DNA from: Bolinopsis microptera
Taxonomy: Eukaryota > Ctenophora > Tentaculata > Lobata > Bolinopsidae
Assembly: GCF_026151205.1 (NCBI RefSeq)
Contig: NC_087073.1
Coordinates: forward strand, 22,419,779 to 22,483,778
Direction of reading: 5' to 3'
Length of the DNA stretch: 64,000 nucleotides
Of this stretch, positions 25,413 through 36,670 are shown piece after piece; the first letter of the stretch is position 1, and each line of letters begins with the position of its first letter. The notes beneath the pieces are model-generated. The model had not been told where the DNA came from and ran no database searches. It was given only the letters and a program-made list of their open reading frames with translations. Both the position numbers and the translations under genes were made by a program.

Positions 25413-26108
25413 CTGCAGAGTATTATCTGTTAGTCCTGTTAGCGTGCTGGCTCTACAGTTATCTAGAAACAACTCCTTTACCTGCAGAGTATTATCTGTT
25501 AGTCCTGTTAGCGTGCTGGCTCTACAGTTATCTAGAAACAGCTCCTTTACCTGCAGAGTATTATCTGTTAGTCCTGTTAGCGTGCTGGCTCTACAGTTAT
25601 CTAGAAACAACTCCTTTACCTGCAGAGTATTATCTGTTAGTCCTGTTAGCGTGCTGGCTCTACAGTTATCTAGAAACAACTCCTTTACCTGCAGAGTATT
25701 ATCTGTTAGTCCTGTTAGCGTGCTGGCTCTACAGTTATCTAGAAACAACTCCTTTACCTGCAGAGTATTATCTGTTAGTCCTGTTAGCGTGCTGGCTCTA
25801 CAGTATCTAGAAACAGCTCCTTTACCTGCAGAGTATTATCTGTTAGTCCTGTTAGCGTGCTGGCCTCTACAGTTGTCTAGAAACAGCTCCTTTACCTGCA
25901 GAGTATTATCTGTTAGTCCTGTTAGCGTGCTGGCTCTACAGTTATCTAGAAACAACTCCTTTACTGCAGGAGTATTATCTGTTAGTCCTGTTAGCGTGCT
26001 GGCTCTACAGTTATCTAGAAACAGCTCCTTTACCTGCAGAGTATTATCTGTTAGTCCTGTTAGCGTGCTGGCTCTACAGTTATCTAGAAAAAAGCTCCTT
26101 TTTCCCTG
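25352..26108 (-). repeat. 69-bp tandem expansion of ANP32 LRR-1 exon
   Basis: About eleven nearly identical 69-bp units; the landmark TAGTCCTGTTAGCG recurs at 25362, 25431, 25500, 25569 and so on. On the minus strand each unit encodes 23 residues (NTLQ, VKELFLDNCR, ASTLTGLTD), the start of ANP32 LRR 1. Every unit also contains CTCTGCAG|GTAAAG, which reads both as a 3' splice site for the exon start and as a 5' splice site. The frame is open for seven units, then broken by single-base losses and gains from about 25,803 upward. The array runs straight into the assembly gap. Copy number may be real or an assembly artefact. Confidence 0.9.
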
Positions 26109-26208
26109 NNNNNNNNNNNNNNNNNNNNNNNNNNNNNNNNNNNNNNNNNNNNNNNNNNNNNNNNNNNNNNNNNNNNNNNNNNNNNNNNNNNNNNNNNNNN
26201 NNNNNNNN
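26109..26208. other. Assembly gap (100 N)
   Basis: Exactly 100 Ns, the usual placeholder for a gap of unknown size. The 5' exon(s) of ANP32 (minus) and the 5' half of the lamin gene (plus) are missing here. Confidence 0.99.
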
Positions 26209-29200
26209 GGCACTTCGAGGAGGAGAAGCGCATTCTGCGCGAGCAGCTCACCACTGTGCACCAGAAGGAGCTGGATTCTGCTAAAGCATTCGCCAGCACT
26301 GTCACCGTCAAGGTACAGTACATGTATTATTAGAATATAATGAATGTTGCATTCGTACATACAGGACTGTTTCATGATAACTATTGCTCCCGTGTTAAAT
26401 TGTTAAGTTTTAATTGTTGGCAATTTGGCAGCATGCCATTATTCAACTAGCTACCGTACACAACTAAACTAGTGAACTACCTGTGTAGTTCAATAGTGCA
26501 TTTTACACGTGATTCTAATAACATCAAATTAGTGAACACACTTACACACACTTCCTCATAACGTACAAGTGGGCTCTCTGAGTTAGTTTGAATGTGATAT
26601 TGGGCGGGAAACAAGCCATACTTACACTTTTATGAGATAATTACTCAAGTTACACCGTCCTGGCATTGTAACATTCCTTTGACCTCTTTTATCAATATTT
26701 GATAATATATTCAAACATTCAGATCGCATCAACAATTAGACATATTATATTTAGACGGCAATAGAGTTGTAGTTTAAGTAGAGCTAGAGTTAAGTAGAGT
26801 TGGGTACTACAGCAGAATAACGGCCCCTCTAAGGTAGTATATATATATCAGTAAACCTTCTCATATTACCATGGTTACAAGCTAAGTGGTCTGGGGTTAC
26901 TAGTTGTCTAAACGTGTAGTCTGGCGTATAAGGTACTGGAATCATTTACCAATACACTGGCTAGCAGTTATTTCATTTAAGATTCATGGGGATGTTACAT
27001 ATGTCATCCAACTTAATAATAATATCTGACTCTACAATTGAGTAGATTATATTCATGACAACACAACATTCCAATCATTTCACCCCAGTATCACATACCT
27101 TACAAGACATATTTATAACGTACGAAATGTGGCGGTTTTCCGAAAATTTCGCCATATTTTCGGACCGCCAAAATTTCGGTCGTCGTAATAGAATCCGTCG
27201 CATTATATTTAGCTTATTTCAATGACTGTGCCTTCACTGCTTTATTTTGTTTCTAAAAAGTAATATCAAGTAAAATAAATAAATAAATTCTGGCATCTTG
27301 GGACAAATTATCACCACACCAATGACGAATTGAATGTCAAGCAATACAGTTTAAATTTGCATTAAAATACATGTATGTGCTAACATGAAAGTCTTACAGT
27401 CTTAATACAGACTAAGTTTGAACATGATTTTACCGAATTTCAGAAATTTCCTTACTGCTTATATATTACTGTCACAAAAAATTATGAAAAATACCCTTAT
27501 TTTCTGTGACGTCCGAAATTTGACGGTTTTTGTTCAATTTCGCCATATTTTCGGACCGCCAAAATTTCGGTCGTCGCAAATTAGGCCGCCATAAATATTT
27601 CTTGTAAGGTAGACATTTTACATTCTGCTACTGCTATGATTTCTCCGATACATTGTAATTTTTAAAGAAGCAGCTTTACGGAAATTACGAACATCTGCTG
27701 GACACGCTACTTTGTAACGGTCTAACTCCCTAAACAACCACCTTACTTTTTCAGGAAACGGTAGAGCATACAGTCGAGTTCCGTAAATACCTGGCAGAGA
27801 TTGAGGAGCTGAAACTCACGATAGACGCTATGTTGGCAAAGGAGAAGAAACTCCAGGAGAGAATTAAGATGTTGGAGGATCTGCTGAAGAAAGCTGAAGA
27901 TAACGCAAGGGAAAAAGACGCGAAACATCAGGTTAGATTCTTCATTATCTAACTTAATCTCTTCTTTCTTCTTTAATAACTTTATCTAACACAGTCTTAA
28001 CACATACCTTCGTGTGTATATTGCTCCTAATTGACGCCCTTGTTAAGGAATTAAATTCACACTGAATATCTAGGAAATTAAAAGTGTTGTTATTCATACA
28101 GTCGGTTCAAAACTCCAGTTAGCACAGAATTACTTCCGTGTCCATCTACTAAGCCGCCCAAATACTTATACCCCATCACATTAAGTATAACCGTTAACAC
28201 AACCATTTCCCTTATCAGTTAGCACAACAATTTCCCGCAACAGTCGTTATATCTCTTAAGTTATACACTCAACAATCTGTACTCGAATACAATGCGTACT
28301 GTACTAAATATGTTACTGCGATATCAAATGTAACACTGTTGTTCCCAGACTGACATAGACAAGCTAGATAAAGCAATGAAGGCTCTCCTTAAAGATTATT
28401 CAGATCTCATGGATGTCAAAGTTACTCTAGATATGGAAATTGCAGCTTACAGAAAACTCCTTCAAGCAGAAGAGGTATGTTGGTTTTTACTTAATATTGA
28501 TTTTTCTCAGTTGATGTTTGGTACTACTTACCCCACTAATTTTAAGAGAATTACATTTAAAATTGGTTTAAGATGTAAGAGGGATGGAGCACTCGGTATT
28601 TATAGTCCGGGCCACCTGGCTAGGTCCCTCCTAATTGGATGTGCACTGCAGAGCACAGTCCTTCATGGTATTTGAAACTTGAAACCGCTAATTTAATACA
28701 AATCTCAGTTTCCTCGGTAAATAAATATTTGGCAAACCATAAAAAAGTTTCGCGCCGTAATTAGTCGTATCATATCACACCACTCCGTCATGGAGTCCAG
28801 ACTCCAGGGGTTGGAATTTTATTGTGGTAACTTGACCGCTATGATGTAATTATCTCATTAATAATGATTGATAGTTCCACCCGAAGATTTTATTACTAAA
28901 CTCCGAAGCAGCATGGCATCTAGTTAAAATGGGTTTATACTTACACTTTTAACTCTGACATCTCGTCATCATAAAATAGAGATATGATGTGTTGTACAAT
29001 GACCATTAACGGAATTACCGTGCCAGTCATTAACCAATTAACTCCTAATTAACCCCAATTATCCCAGGTGAGGTTGAACCTGACGCCGTCACCCAAGTCC
29101 GGCCGTGTCAGATCAGCTCTTTCGTTTAACGATGCGGATGCTCCCAGCCGGAAACGACAGAGAGTAATGGAGGAGAGCTTCACAACGGAGACTAACTCAC

Positions 29201-30381
29201 ATGTTTCTATAGACGAGGTGAGTCTAAACTGGGGAACAGTTGTCGGGCCGCTGGTCTGTACTATTGAGATATTGGTATGCGCTCAAATTCTAGAAAATGT
29301 GGACAATTCTTTTCTAACAAAGAAATGTTACCTCCCACTAGTCACTTGAAATAGAAGTATTAGCAGGACAAGAGATTTATTCATTATGCCGCGGAAATTT
29401 TAATCACTGTTGCATGACGATATTGTTACATTTTACAAGACTTACAAGTTACACACATTCCACTACGTTTTGTAGCATGCTGGCTTCTTACATAATATGT
29501 ATAGTTATCCGTGTGTCACGTTTAGTATAGCGATGACTTCAGCACAGTCTATAAGTCTATAATTTAACCCTAAATTATGAAACTAACCACCCACACCCAG
29601 GTGTCAATAGAACACGACTACGTTGCTATAAGCAACATGACGGAGAAGGATCAGATAATGAAAGGGTGGACTATCTCCAAGGTATCTGCTGAGGAGACTC
29701 TGGAGTATAAGTTCCCCGCTAAAGCAGTCATTGGCCCCGATCAAACCCTCAAGGTAACTATTAGTCCGTTAGCGATCCTCAATAGTTCACGAAACCGTAT
29801 TTGGAAGTTTAGTAATTGCCGAATGTACGGTATTGCTATGCAGTGACAGCTCTATGTTGCATAATTTCGCGCGTTGTATTACTCTCCATGGATGACTTGT
29901 TGGGTTTCTGCCGCTATACCAGGAAAAATTTAAAGTTTAAACGGTTCGAGAAGATGTGTGCTAAATGTTGCGTGTATGATTGGACTGACTGGAGTAATCA
30001 GCAGTGCTCCCAACACTCAGCAGTCATTGTATTCTCCGTTGTCATCACATGTAAACCATGTACCTTTTATCGCTAAGTTAGTGCCCTAATTCAACCAACA
30101 ACCGTGATGAAACTTAGACCACTGATAGTCTGATGTAATGCCACATTATTACACTCCAACTAACCCCACCCTTCCAGGTGTACAGCGCTGGAGCTGGAGC
30201 TGCCCACAACCCCCCACTCAACTTGGTATTCAAAAAACTAGACGCCTGGTCCAACACCATGGACGTGCAGATTGTCCTGAAGAACTCAGACGGGGATGTG
30301 GTCAGCACCTACAAAGCCAAAGCAGAGACCAGCACCGAGTATTTGGAAGAAGGAGATCAGCGAGCCTGCTCACTCATGTGA
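26209..30381 (+). CDS. Nuclear lamin, 3' portion (5' end in gap)
   Basis: Six exons, all phase 0 with GT/AG borders: 26209-26312, 27755-27931, 28349-28474, 29068-29217, 29601-29753 and 30178-30381, giving about 303 residues. The first three encode the end of the coiled-coil rod (coil 2), closing with the intermediate-filament signature MDVKVTLDMEIAAYRKLL then QAEE. Exon four carries a basic nuclear-localisation signal (SRKRQR). Exons five and six form the Ig-like lamin tail domain (KGWTISKV, YKFPAKAVIGPDQTLK, AHNPPLNLVFKK, AWSNTMDVQIVLKNSDGDVV). The protein ends in CSLM, a CaaX box for farnesylation, so it is a B-type-like lamin anchored at the inner nuclear membrane. Head, coil 1 and early coil 2 are lost in the gap. 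It runs divergently from ANP32 across the gap. Identification is very secure. Confidence 0.95.
27098..27610. mobile_element. TA-flanked MITE in lamin intron
   Basis: 513 bp bounded by terminal inverted repeats CCTTACAAGAcATATTTAT and its complement at the right end, flanked by TA on both sides (27096-27097 and 27611-27612), as in Tc1/mariner-type insertions. Inside, a 40-bp block containing CGGACCGCCAAAATTTCGGT occurs in direct orientation near both ends (27146-27185 and 27538-27576), unusual for a simple MITE. No coding capacity seen. Confidence 0.75.
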
Positions 30382-30576
30382 TCACGTGGCGTGGTTACGT
30401 CATTATAGGGGCTCCGTGTCATGTAAATATTATAGCTATTATATCATACCAATATTTTATTTTACCAATGATTATGAACTTATAAAGTTATATGCGATGT
30501 ATCCCTTAACCTTTTATCAGTTGTTTGCCGTGTGTGTGTGTGTTGTAACGACTGTTTCATGATTCGTTGCATGTTT

Positions 30577-30652
30577 TTTGACATCATGACATCATAATAC
30601 GACGTCATCATAACGTTATGACGTCATCGTAACGATATGACGTCATCGCAAC
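30577..30652. repeat. 19-bp CRE-containing repeats in lamin 3' UTR
   Basis: CGACGTCA at 30600, then TGACGTCA at 30619 and 30638, spaced exactly 19 bp with AACGTTA/AACGATA between. Two TGACATCA variants precede them. It lies about 200 bases after the lamin stop codon. The core octamer is the same as in the array at 1-1204, but the surrounding unit differs. Confidence 0.7.
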
Positions 30653-31258
30653 GTTATGACAGACCAACCAGTGCAAATAGTTTAGAATTTAGGTATTTAT
30701 TTTAGCTATGTGTACGATAACTTTCTAATTATATTCATTAAGGTATGAGTTTGATGTTTAACTTCTTTTATTGTATGACACGCTGCCGATTAATTATGAG
30801 ACAAGTTTTATTCAATTTCAAAAGTTATTTGACGTTGAAGTTTCATTATATAAATTTTATTAGGTTTTCGTGGCTTACTCGAGGTTCGATTTGATGGGTT
30901 TGTCAACTTTTGGGGTTAAGGTTTGGTACTTTTAGGATTTTAGGATATTAATTCGATTCCAACCAGAGGAAATCTATATTTCATGCTATTTTATACCGTT
31001 CAGCTTGTTTTTGGGAGAATGCACGACACGTTTATTATCATTATGTTAGTTTAAACTTTACGAGGAAAGTAGTTTGACCGTTTTAAGCTTGAAAACTGAC
31101 CGTTTAATGTTTAATACTTCAAAAAATTTCTATATTTTAAACGAAAATGTTACTGCCGAAATTAATACCCGTTTACACTTATAAGGGGATTTGCCCAGAA
31201 TTTATTTTAAAATGAAGTGTTAAAACGACTCATTTTATTTTGTACTATTTAAATTGGA

Positions 31259-31264
31259 AATAAA
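31259..31264 (+). terminator. Candidate poly(A) signal of lamin gene
   Basis: AATAAA 878 bases after the lamin stop codon, the first canonical hexamer on the plus strand there. It implies a 3' UTR of about 0.9 kb. Confidence 0.45.
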
Positions 31265-32035
31265 TATTTTCTTTCTATTATAATCGATGAGTTTCTGGGG
31301 TTTCTGGAAGAACGTGACAAACATGTATGAAGTTATTCCCTCTGGCAATGAAATCTAATTAGTAATTGGTCCCACAACCCATTCGATCATTCGGTCTCTA
31401 AGTGAATCCATTCTGCCAAGACATCTACTGAAACTAGCAAACACGCCATGCTTCCTTATAGAAACTTGCGCGCATATGAGCGCGTGTACATGATATTCAA
31501 TTTCTACCGCCTTTTAAAACAGTACAAGATAATTATCAATTACTGTCCCAAATGATCATCAATCATTAGTCAGCTGCATTCTTTCTCTCACGATACCTTG
31601 TACCGCTCTAGAGGAGGCCCATACTATTTCACTCGGCCGAGAAATAACCACGAGAATCGGGCGAAATGACCGTGTCTAATATTATGTGTACCCTTGCGAT
31701 GGTGAAAAGTAAATTTGCCGTCCACCTGATGAGTTATGTGCCGCTCCCCCCCCCCCCCCCCCTAACGGTAGGAAATTTTCAGATATGCTATCCTCGCAAC
31801 CCAAGTAGTATTTGGGACCGAAATTTGTGTAAAATCGGTTTCTGATAGGGTGCTGGTATGATCATTACTTACGTTTGCCTGTGAGGCCGTGGGGACACTT
31901 CCTCATAGTATAGTGTATTTCCGGAAAATCTGAGGATTATATCATATATTCAACATCATTGTGTCTACATCTTCTTATCTAAGCGAATTAGCACGCGCCG
32001 GCCGTTGTGATTAGATAGGAGTGAAGACTGAAGAG
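31265..32035. other. Intergenic, poly(C) tract, nothing else recognised
   Basis: Unique AT-rich sequence with a run of about 17 C at 31746-31762. No convincing exon, RNA gene or element end seen. Confidence 0.45.
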
Positions 32036-32235
32036 GTATCCAACTAGGGTTTGCATTATCGGTCTAATACATAATAATTTTTATCGCCGATAACCGATAA
32101 CAATTTTGAAATTATCGGCGATAAAATTTGGCCAGAACAATTTACATTTACAATGAGCTAGGTTTTAGTTAATTTTTATGACTGATATAATCAATTACAC
32201 CTTGATCACCTTTGTGAATGATGATTCCTGAGTTA

Positions 32236-32414
32236 GGGGTCGTTCACATATTACGTAATCAGCTGGGGGGGGGGGGGGGGGGTGGGTTTCCGAATGATTA
32301 CGCTAGTGTAATTTTGACACAATAGCTATGTGTAAAACTGATTACGGAGGGGGATGGGGGGGGGGGGGGGGCCGGGGGGGTAAAAATGTTCCAAAAAATG
32401 ATGTGAACGACCCC
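32236..32414. mobile_element. Harbinger-type MITE with G-runs
   Basis: 179 bp with inverted ends GGGGTCGTTCACAT and ATGTGAACGACCCC and a 3-bp TTA duplication (32233-32235 and 32415-32417), as expected for PIF/Harbinger. Two long G tracts inside (about 18 and 17 G) could form G-quadruplexes. It is inserted in the hAT relic. Confidence 0.82.
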
Positions 32415-32536
32415 TTACTGTTAGTGTTACACGAGTTCTAAACACGTAATTTGAAATCCCACAACGGCTTCGTAAATTTATTTAGAAAGCAATCAAATAA
32501 TATCAATTAAAATTTAAAGTGCGTGCAAATTACAAT

Positions 32537-32760
32537 TTACAGATGTTTAAAGAAAAACAAGTAACTTGACTTAGAAGTTTTATTGGCGAAATAGAATTTT
32601 AGGAATATCAACATATCTAATTCTAAAAACTTGTCCGAGAGCCTACATCTTAGTTTTGTGAGGAAAAGCCCACTGGCGCTAAATGTCCTCTCGGCCTCCA
32701 CGGAAGTAGGTGGTATGGTAGATATGCAGCTCGCTTATCGCAGTAGTCTTCTTCTTGCCA
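32537..32760 (-). pseudogene. hAT transposase C-terminal dimerisation domain, broken
   Basis: The minus strand reads TSVEAERTFSASGLFLTKLR and then CRLSDKFLELDMLIFL before a stop at 32537-32539. This is the classic hAT dimerisation region (pattern S-ERVFS-AG, R-RL-P/S, L-FL). Upstream the frame is lost at a one-base deletion around 32725: RAAYL continues in another frame before IPPTSV. The rest of the transposase is missing, so the element is non-autonomous. Confidence 0.8.
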
Positions 32761-33430
32761 GGAGTAGCCATGAAGAGAGCGATCTCTTTAGTCTACGTGT
32801 CCTTTCGTGATGGGGACGAGTCTATGACTTGGTTAACAGTGAAAATAACTCGTTTGCTAGCGGAATCCGTTGAGAAGCTGATAAAGCATCGCCATCATCG
32901 TTGGACCGGAGGTCCAATAACGCTAAATTTGACCGGTGATTTTACGGAATTTCGAACTTTTTGGAAATAATTTTTGAAGAAAAGATTTTGATATTAATAT
33001 TATCGGTTTATCGGTTGAAAATTATCGCCTATAACCGTGAACCGATAATTGATAATGAAATGTTCACAAATTATCGCCGATCGCGATAATATCGGTTGCA
33101 ATATCCAACGTGTATCCACTTTTAGCCTCTAGGGCTTCCCTGCCTTCATTCCCATCTTCATCATTTGGTGTTGCAGTATATATCTCTGTATCAGTATGAA
33201 CAGGAGTAAATTTGCTTTATGCTCTAACATCTAAGAATTTCCAAAATAAGGACCCTCTCCAACCATTCCTCTCCGCGGAGGGCAACGGTAAAGTAAAATA
33301 ACTACCAGCATTCCTCAACTCGGTCTTACAATCCCGACTCCAATATACTTACAAACGGAAAATCATCAGAATAGAAGGAGACTTATAGCCTGTAGCTAGA
33401 TAATGACTAAATGTTTAAAATGAAGTTGGT

Positions 33431-33466
33431 GTCAGGTGTGAGTGACATAAGTCACTCACACCTGAC
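33431..33466. other. Perfect 16-bp hairpin at satellite border
   Basis: GTCAGGTGTGAGTGAC, loop ATAA, then the exact reverse complement. It lies immediately left of the first satellite copy of the second locus. Confidence 0.85.
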
Positions 33467-36400
33467 ATGCTCAGAAATGTTCTTATTTGAAAATGAATTT
33501 TCGTTTTGTAAAGATTTCTGCTGTGAGCTTCCTCCGACCCAAATCAAACTTCTAGCACCTCAATCGTGTCATTTGGCATCTATAGTTGACTGACTAATTG
33601 GTTGCAGGTCAGAAATTCGGCCAAAACTGTAAAATTTCAGCCCTGGAAATTTCAGCTTCAAAAACTGAAAATGGGACAGAGTATGGGACAGTATGATTTT
33701 CCAATTTTTTCGAGATTTTGACTTCCAGTACCCCAATTTGGTTTCATACCATCATCAATTAACTGACTAATTGGTTTGTGGGCAAAAATTTCATCCGATC
33801 TGTCAAATGTGTGTTCAGACATTTTCATATCTGAAAATGGGACAGAGTTTTGAAAATACAAGTTTTCGTTTTGTAAAGATTTCTGCTGTGAGCTTCCTCC
33901 AACCCAAATCAAACTTCTAGCACCTCAATCGTGTCATTTGGCATCTATAGTTGACTGACTAATTGGTTGCAGGTCAGAAATTCGGCCAAAACTGTAAAAT
34001 TTCAGCCCTGGAAATTTCAGCTTCAAAAACTGAAAATGGGACAGAGTATGGGACAGTATGATTTTCCAATTTTTTCGAGATTTTGACTTCCAGTACCCCA
34101 ATTTGGTTTCATACCATCATCAATTAACTGAATAATTGGTTTGTGGGCAAAAATTTCATCCGATCTGTCAAATGTGTGTTCAGAAATTTTCATATCTGAA
34201 AATGGGACAGAGTTTTGAAAATACAAGTTTTCGTTTTGTAAAGATTTCTGCTGTGAGCTTCCTCCAACCCAAATCAAACTTCTAGCACCTCAATCGTGTC
34301 ATTTGGCATCTATAGTTGACTGACTAATTGGTTGCAGGTCAGAAATTCGGCCAAAACTGTAAAATTTCAGTCCTGGAAATTTCAGCTTCAAAAACTGAAA
34401 ATGGGACAGAGTATGGGACAGTATGATTTTCCAATTTTTTCGAGATTTTGACTTCCAGTACCCCAATTTGGTTTCATACCATCATCAATTAACTGACTAA
34501 TTGGTTTGTGGGCAAAAATTTCATCCGATCTGTCAAATGTGTGTTCAGACATTTTCATATCTGAAAATGGGACAGAGTTTTGAAAATACAAGTTTTCGTT
34601 TTGTAAAGATTTCTGCTGTGAGCTTCCTCCAACCCAAATCAAACTTCTAGCACCTCAATCGTGTCATTTGGCATCTATAGTTGACTGACTAATTGGTTGC
34701 AGGTCAGAAATTCTTCCAAAACTGTAAAATTTCAGCCCTGGAAATTTCAGCTTCAAAAACTGAAAATGGGACAGAGTATGGGACAGTATGATTTTCCAAT
34801 TTTTTCGAGATTTTGACTTCCAGTACCCCAATTTGGTTTCATACCATCATCAATTAACTGACTAATTCGTTTGTGGGCAAAAATTTCATCCGATCTGTCA
34901 AATGTGTGTTCAGAAATTTTCATATCTGAAAATGGGACAGAGTTTTGAAAATACAAGTTTTCGTTTTGTAAAGATTTCTGCTGTGAGCTTCCTCCAACCC
35001 AAATCAAACTTCTAGCACCTCAATCGTGTCATTTGGCATCTATAGTTGACTGACTAATTGGTTGCGGGTCAGAAATTCGGCCAAAACTGTAAAATTTCAG
35101 CCCTGGAAATTTCAGCTTCAAAAACTGAAAATGGGACAGAGTAGGGTAAGGCACGTAATTTTGTCAGGGTACCTAATTTTGTCATTTTGCTCTGAAAAAC
35201 TGCCTCGGCTCGGAATTTCAGCTTGAAAGAAAAGGTTTGTGTATAAAAAGAAAGCTTAGACTTTGCTGACACTGCTCCTACAAAGTTTTAGTTTCTAGCT
35301 CTTTTGCATCTGTGTCAAAAATGAAGGCGAAACTGTTAACCCGAAAAATAAATAAGATCCTTAAGGTTTTCTTAAGGAATTTTCAAAATTTTGATTTATT
35401 GCTATTTCAAAAGTAATTGAGCTAGCTTCATGCCATTGCATATTTCAAATATCTTCTACAGCAGAAGTATACGTACAAATTTTCAAGTCTCTAGCGCAAT
35501 TATTGTTCAAGTTACAGAGGGTGACAAAATTAGGTTCGATTTTGCCAAAAGTACCTAATTTTGTCAAAAAAATCGACCTTTCTCAAATTTCTTGTAAATC
35601 ACAGATTGTGTTGAAAATGGCCTTATACAACTATTCTGAAGTTTTTTTGCCCATAAGATATGTATAAGGTACTTATAATAGCATAACACTTATAATAGCA
35701 TATTTTCGCCGAGGTGGATAATCTGATTTTTTCAATCTAAAATGACTAAAAAAATATTTGATGAAATTACTAAGCAAGTGATCTATCTACAGACATGAAA
35801 ATTTCAACCTAGACCTAGAACCAATCGTTTTTCAAGATACCAGTGGTTTCAGGGGCATTTGGGGGCTATTTTCTAAGATTAGATACCCAAAAAGTGTCAT
35901 CTTTTCATCAAGCTACAAAACTATGAAAACATCATATCTTTGGGATTTTTGAGGTCAATGTTGGTAAAAAAGCGCTCGAATGATGCATCCAGGTAGTCTA
36001 AAATACCGAGAAACGGTTACTTTTTGCACAATCTTCAAGTGACAAAATTAGGTTCGGGGTGACAAAATTAAGTAAAGTCACCTAATTTTGTCATTTTTTC
36101 AAAATAATTTTTTTGAACATCTTCAACCCCAGCAATTTCGATCATTTTTGTGTTAGAACTTGCCTAGACTGTCTACTATAACATGGTGGAGGTTTCATCT
36201 AAATCGGAATTTCAGACGAGGTTAAAACCCATGGTTTATATCAGGCAGTCGGAAAATTGCCAAAAAATGACAAAATTATGTGCTTTACCCTATGGGACAG
36301 TATGATTTTCCAATTTTTTCGAGATTTTGACTTCCAGTACCCCAATTTGGTTTCATACCATCATCAATTAACTGACTAATTGGTTTGTGGGCAAAAATTT

Positions 36401-36670
36401 CATCCAATCTGTCAAATGTGTGTTCAGAAATTTTCATATCTGAAAATGGGACAGAGTTTTGAAAATACAACTTTTCGTTTTGTAAAGATTTCTGCTGTGA
36501 GCTTCCTCCGACCCAAATCAAACTTCTAGCACCTCAATCGTGTCATTTGGCATCTATAGTTGACTGACTAATTGGTTGCGGGTCAGAAATTCGGCCAAAA
36601 CTTTAAAATTTCGGTCCTGGAAATTTCATCTTCAAAAACTGAAAATGGGACAGAGAATGGGACAATATAA
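33467..36670. repeat. Second locus of the 366-bp satellite (365-bp units)
   Basis: About five full and several partial copies of a 365-bp relative of the satellite at 3.2-20 kb, with locus-specific changes (GGGACAGAGTATGGGACAGT, AAGATTTCTGCTGTGAGC). Copies within this locus resemble each other more than the first locus, as expected of local homogenisation. An 84-codon minus-strand frame stays open in four copies (33658, 34023, 34388, 34753) simply because the copies are nearly identical. A 1.1-kb element splits one copy at 35142. Confidence 0.94.
35144..36290. mobile_element. TA-flanked DNA element inserted in satellite
   Basis: 1,147 bp with inverted ends GGGTAAGGCACGTAATTTTG and, on the complementary side, GGGTAAAGCACATAATTTTG (two mismatches in 20), flanked by TA (35142-35143, 36291-36292). 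Removing it and one TA restores a continuous satellite unit, proving insertion. Subterminal motifs ACCTAATTTTGTC and its complement occur at least six times inside in both orientations. No transposase recognised; presumably a non-autonomous Tc1/mariner-like element. Confidence 0.85.

Larger units (their letters stand above)
32044..33111 (-). mobile_element. Decayed hAT-family transposon
   Basis: Bounded by an imperfect 8-bp target duplication (GTATCCAA at 32036-32043, GTATCCAC at 33112-33119), the hAT hallmark. Ends are poorly conserved (TAGGGTTTGCA on the left; complement of TTGCAATATCC on the right) and carry repeated ATCGGTTATCGG-like subterminal motifs. It contains the remains of a transposase C-terminus on the minus strand and a Harbinger-type MITE inserted at 32236-32414. 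Confidence 0.7.

Noticed and set aside
25309-26340. Plus-strand 343-codon frame
   Set aside because: Antisense of the 69-bp ANP32 LRR expansion and it runs through the N gap.
27120-27576. LTR pair in the lamin intron
   Set aside because: The direct repeats are only about 40-70 bp, lie inside TA-flanked inverted ends, and lack primer-binding or polypurine sites.
28376-28675. 99-codon single-exon protein
   Set aside because: Only the first 33 codons are coding (lamin rod end); the rest reads through the GT donor into intron.
33658-36521. Repeated 84-codon minus-strand frame (five copies)
   Set aside because: Open only because satellite copies at this locus are nearly identical; broken in the larger array and no family match.
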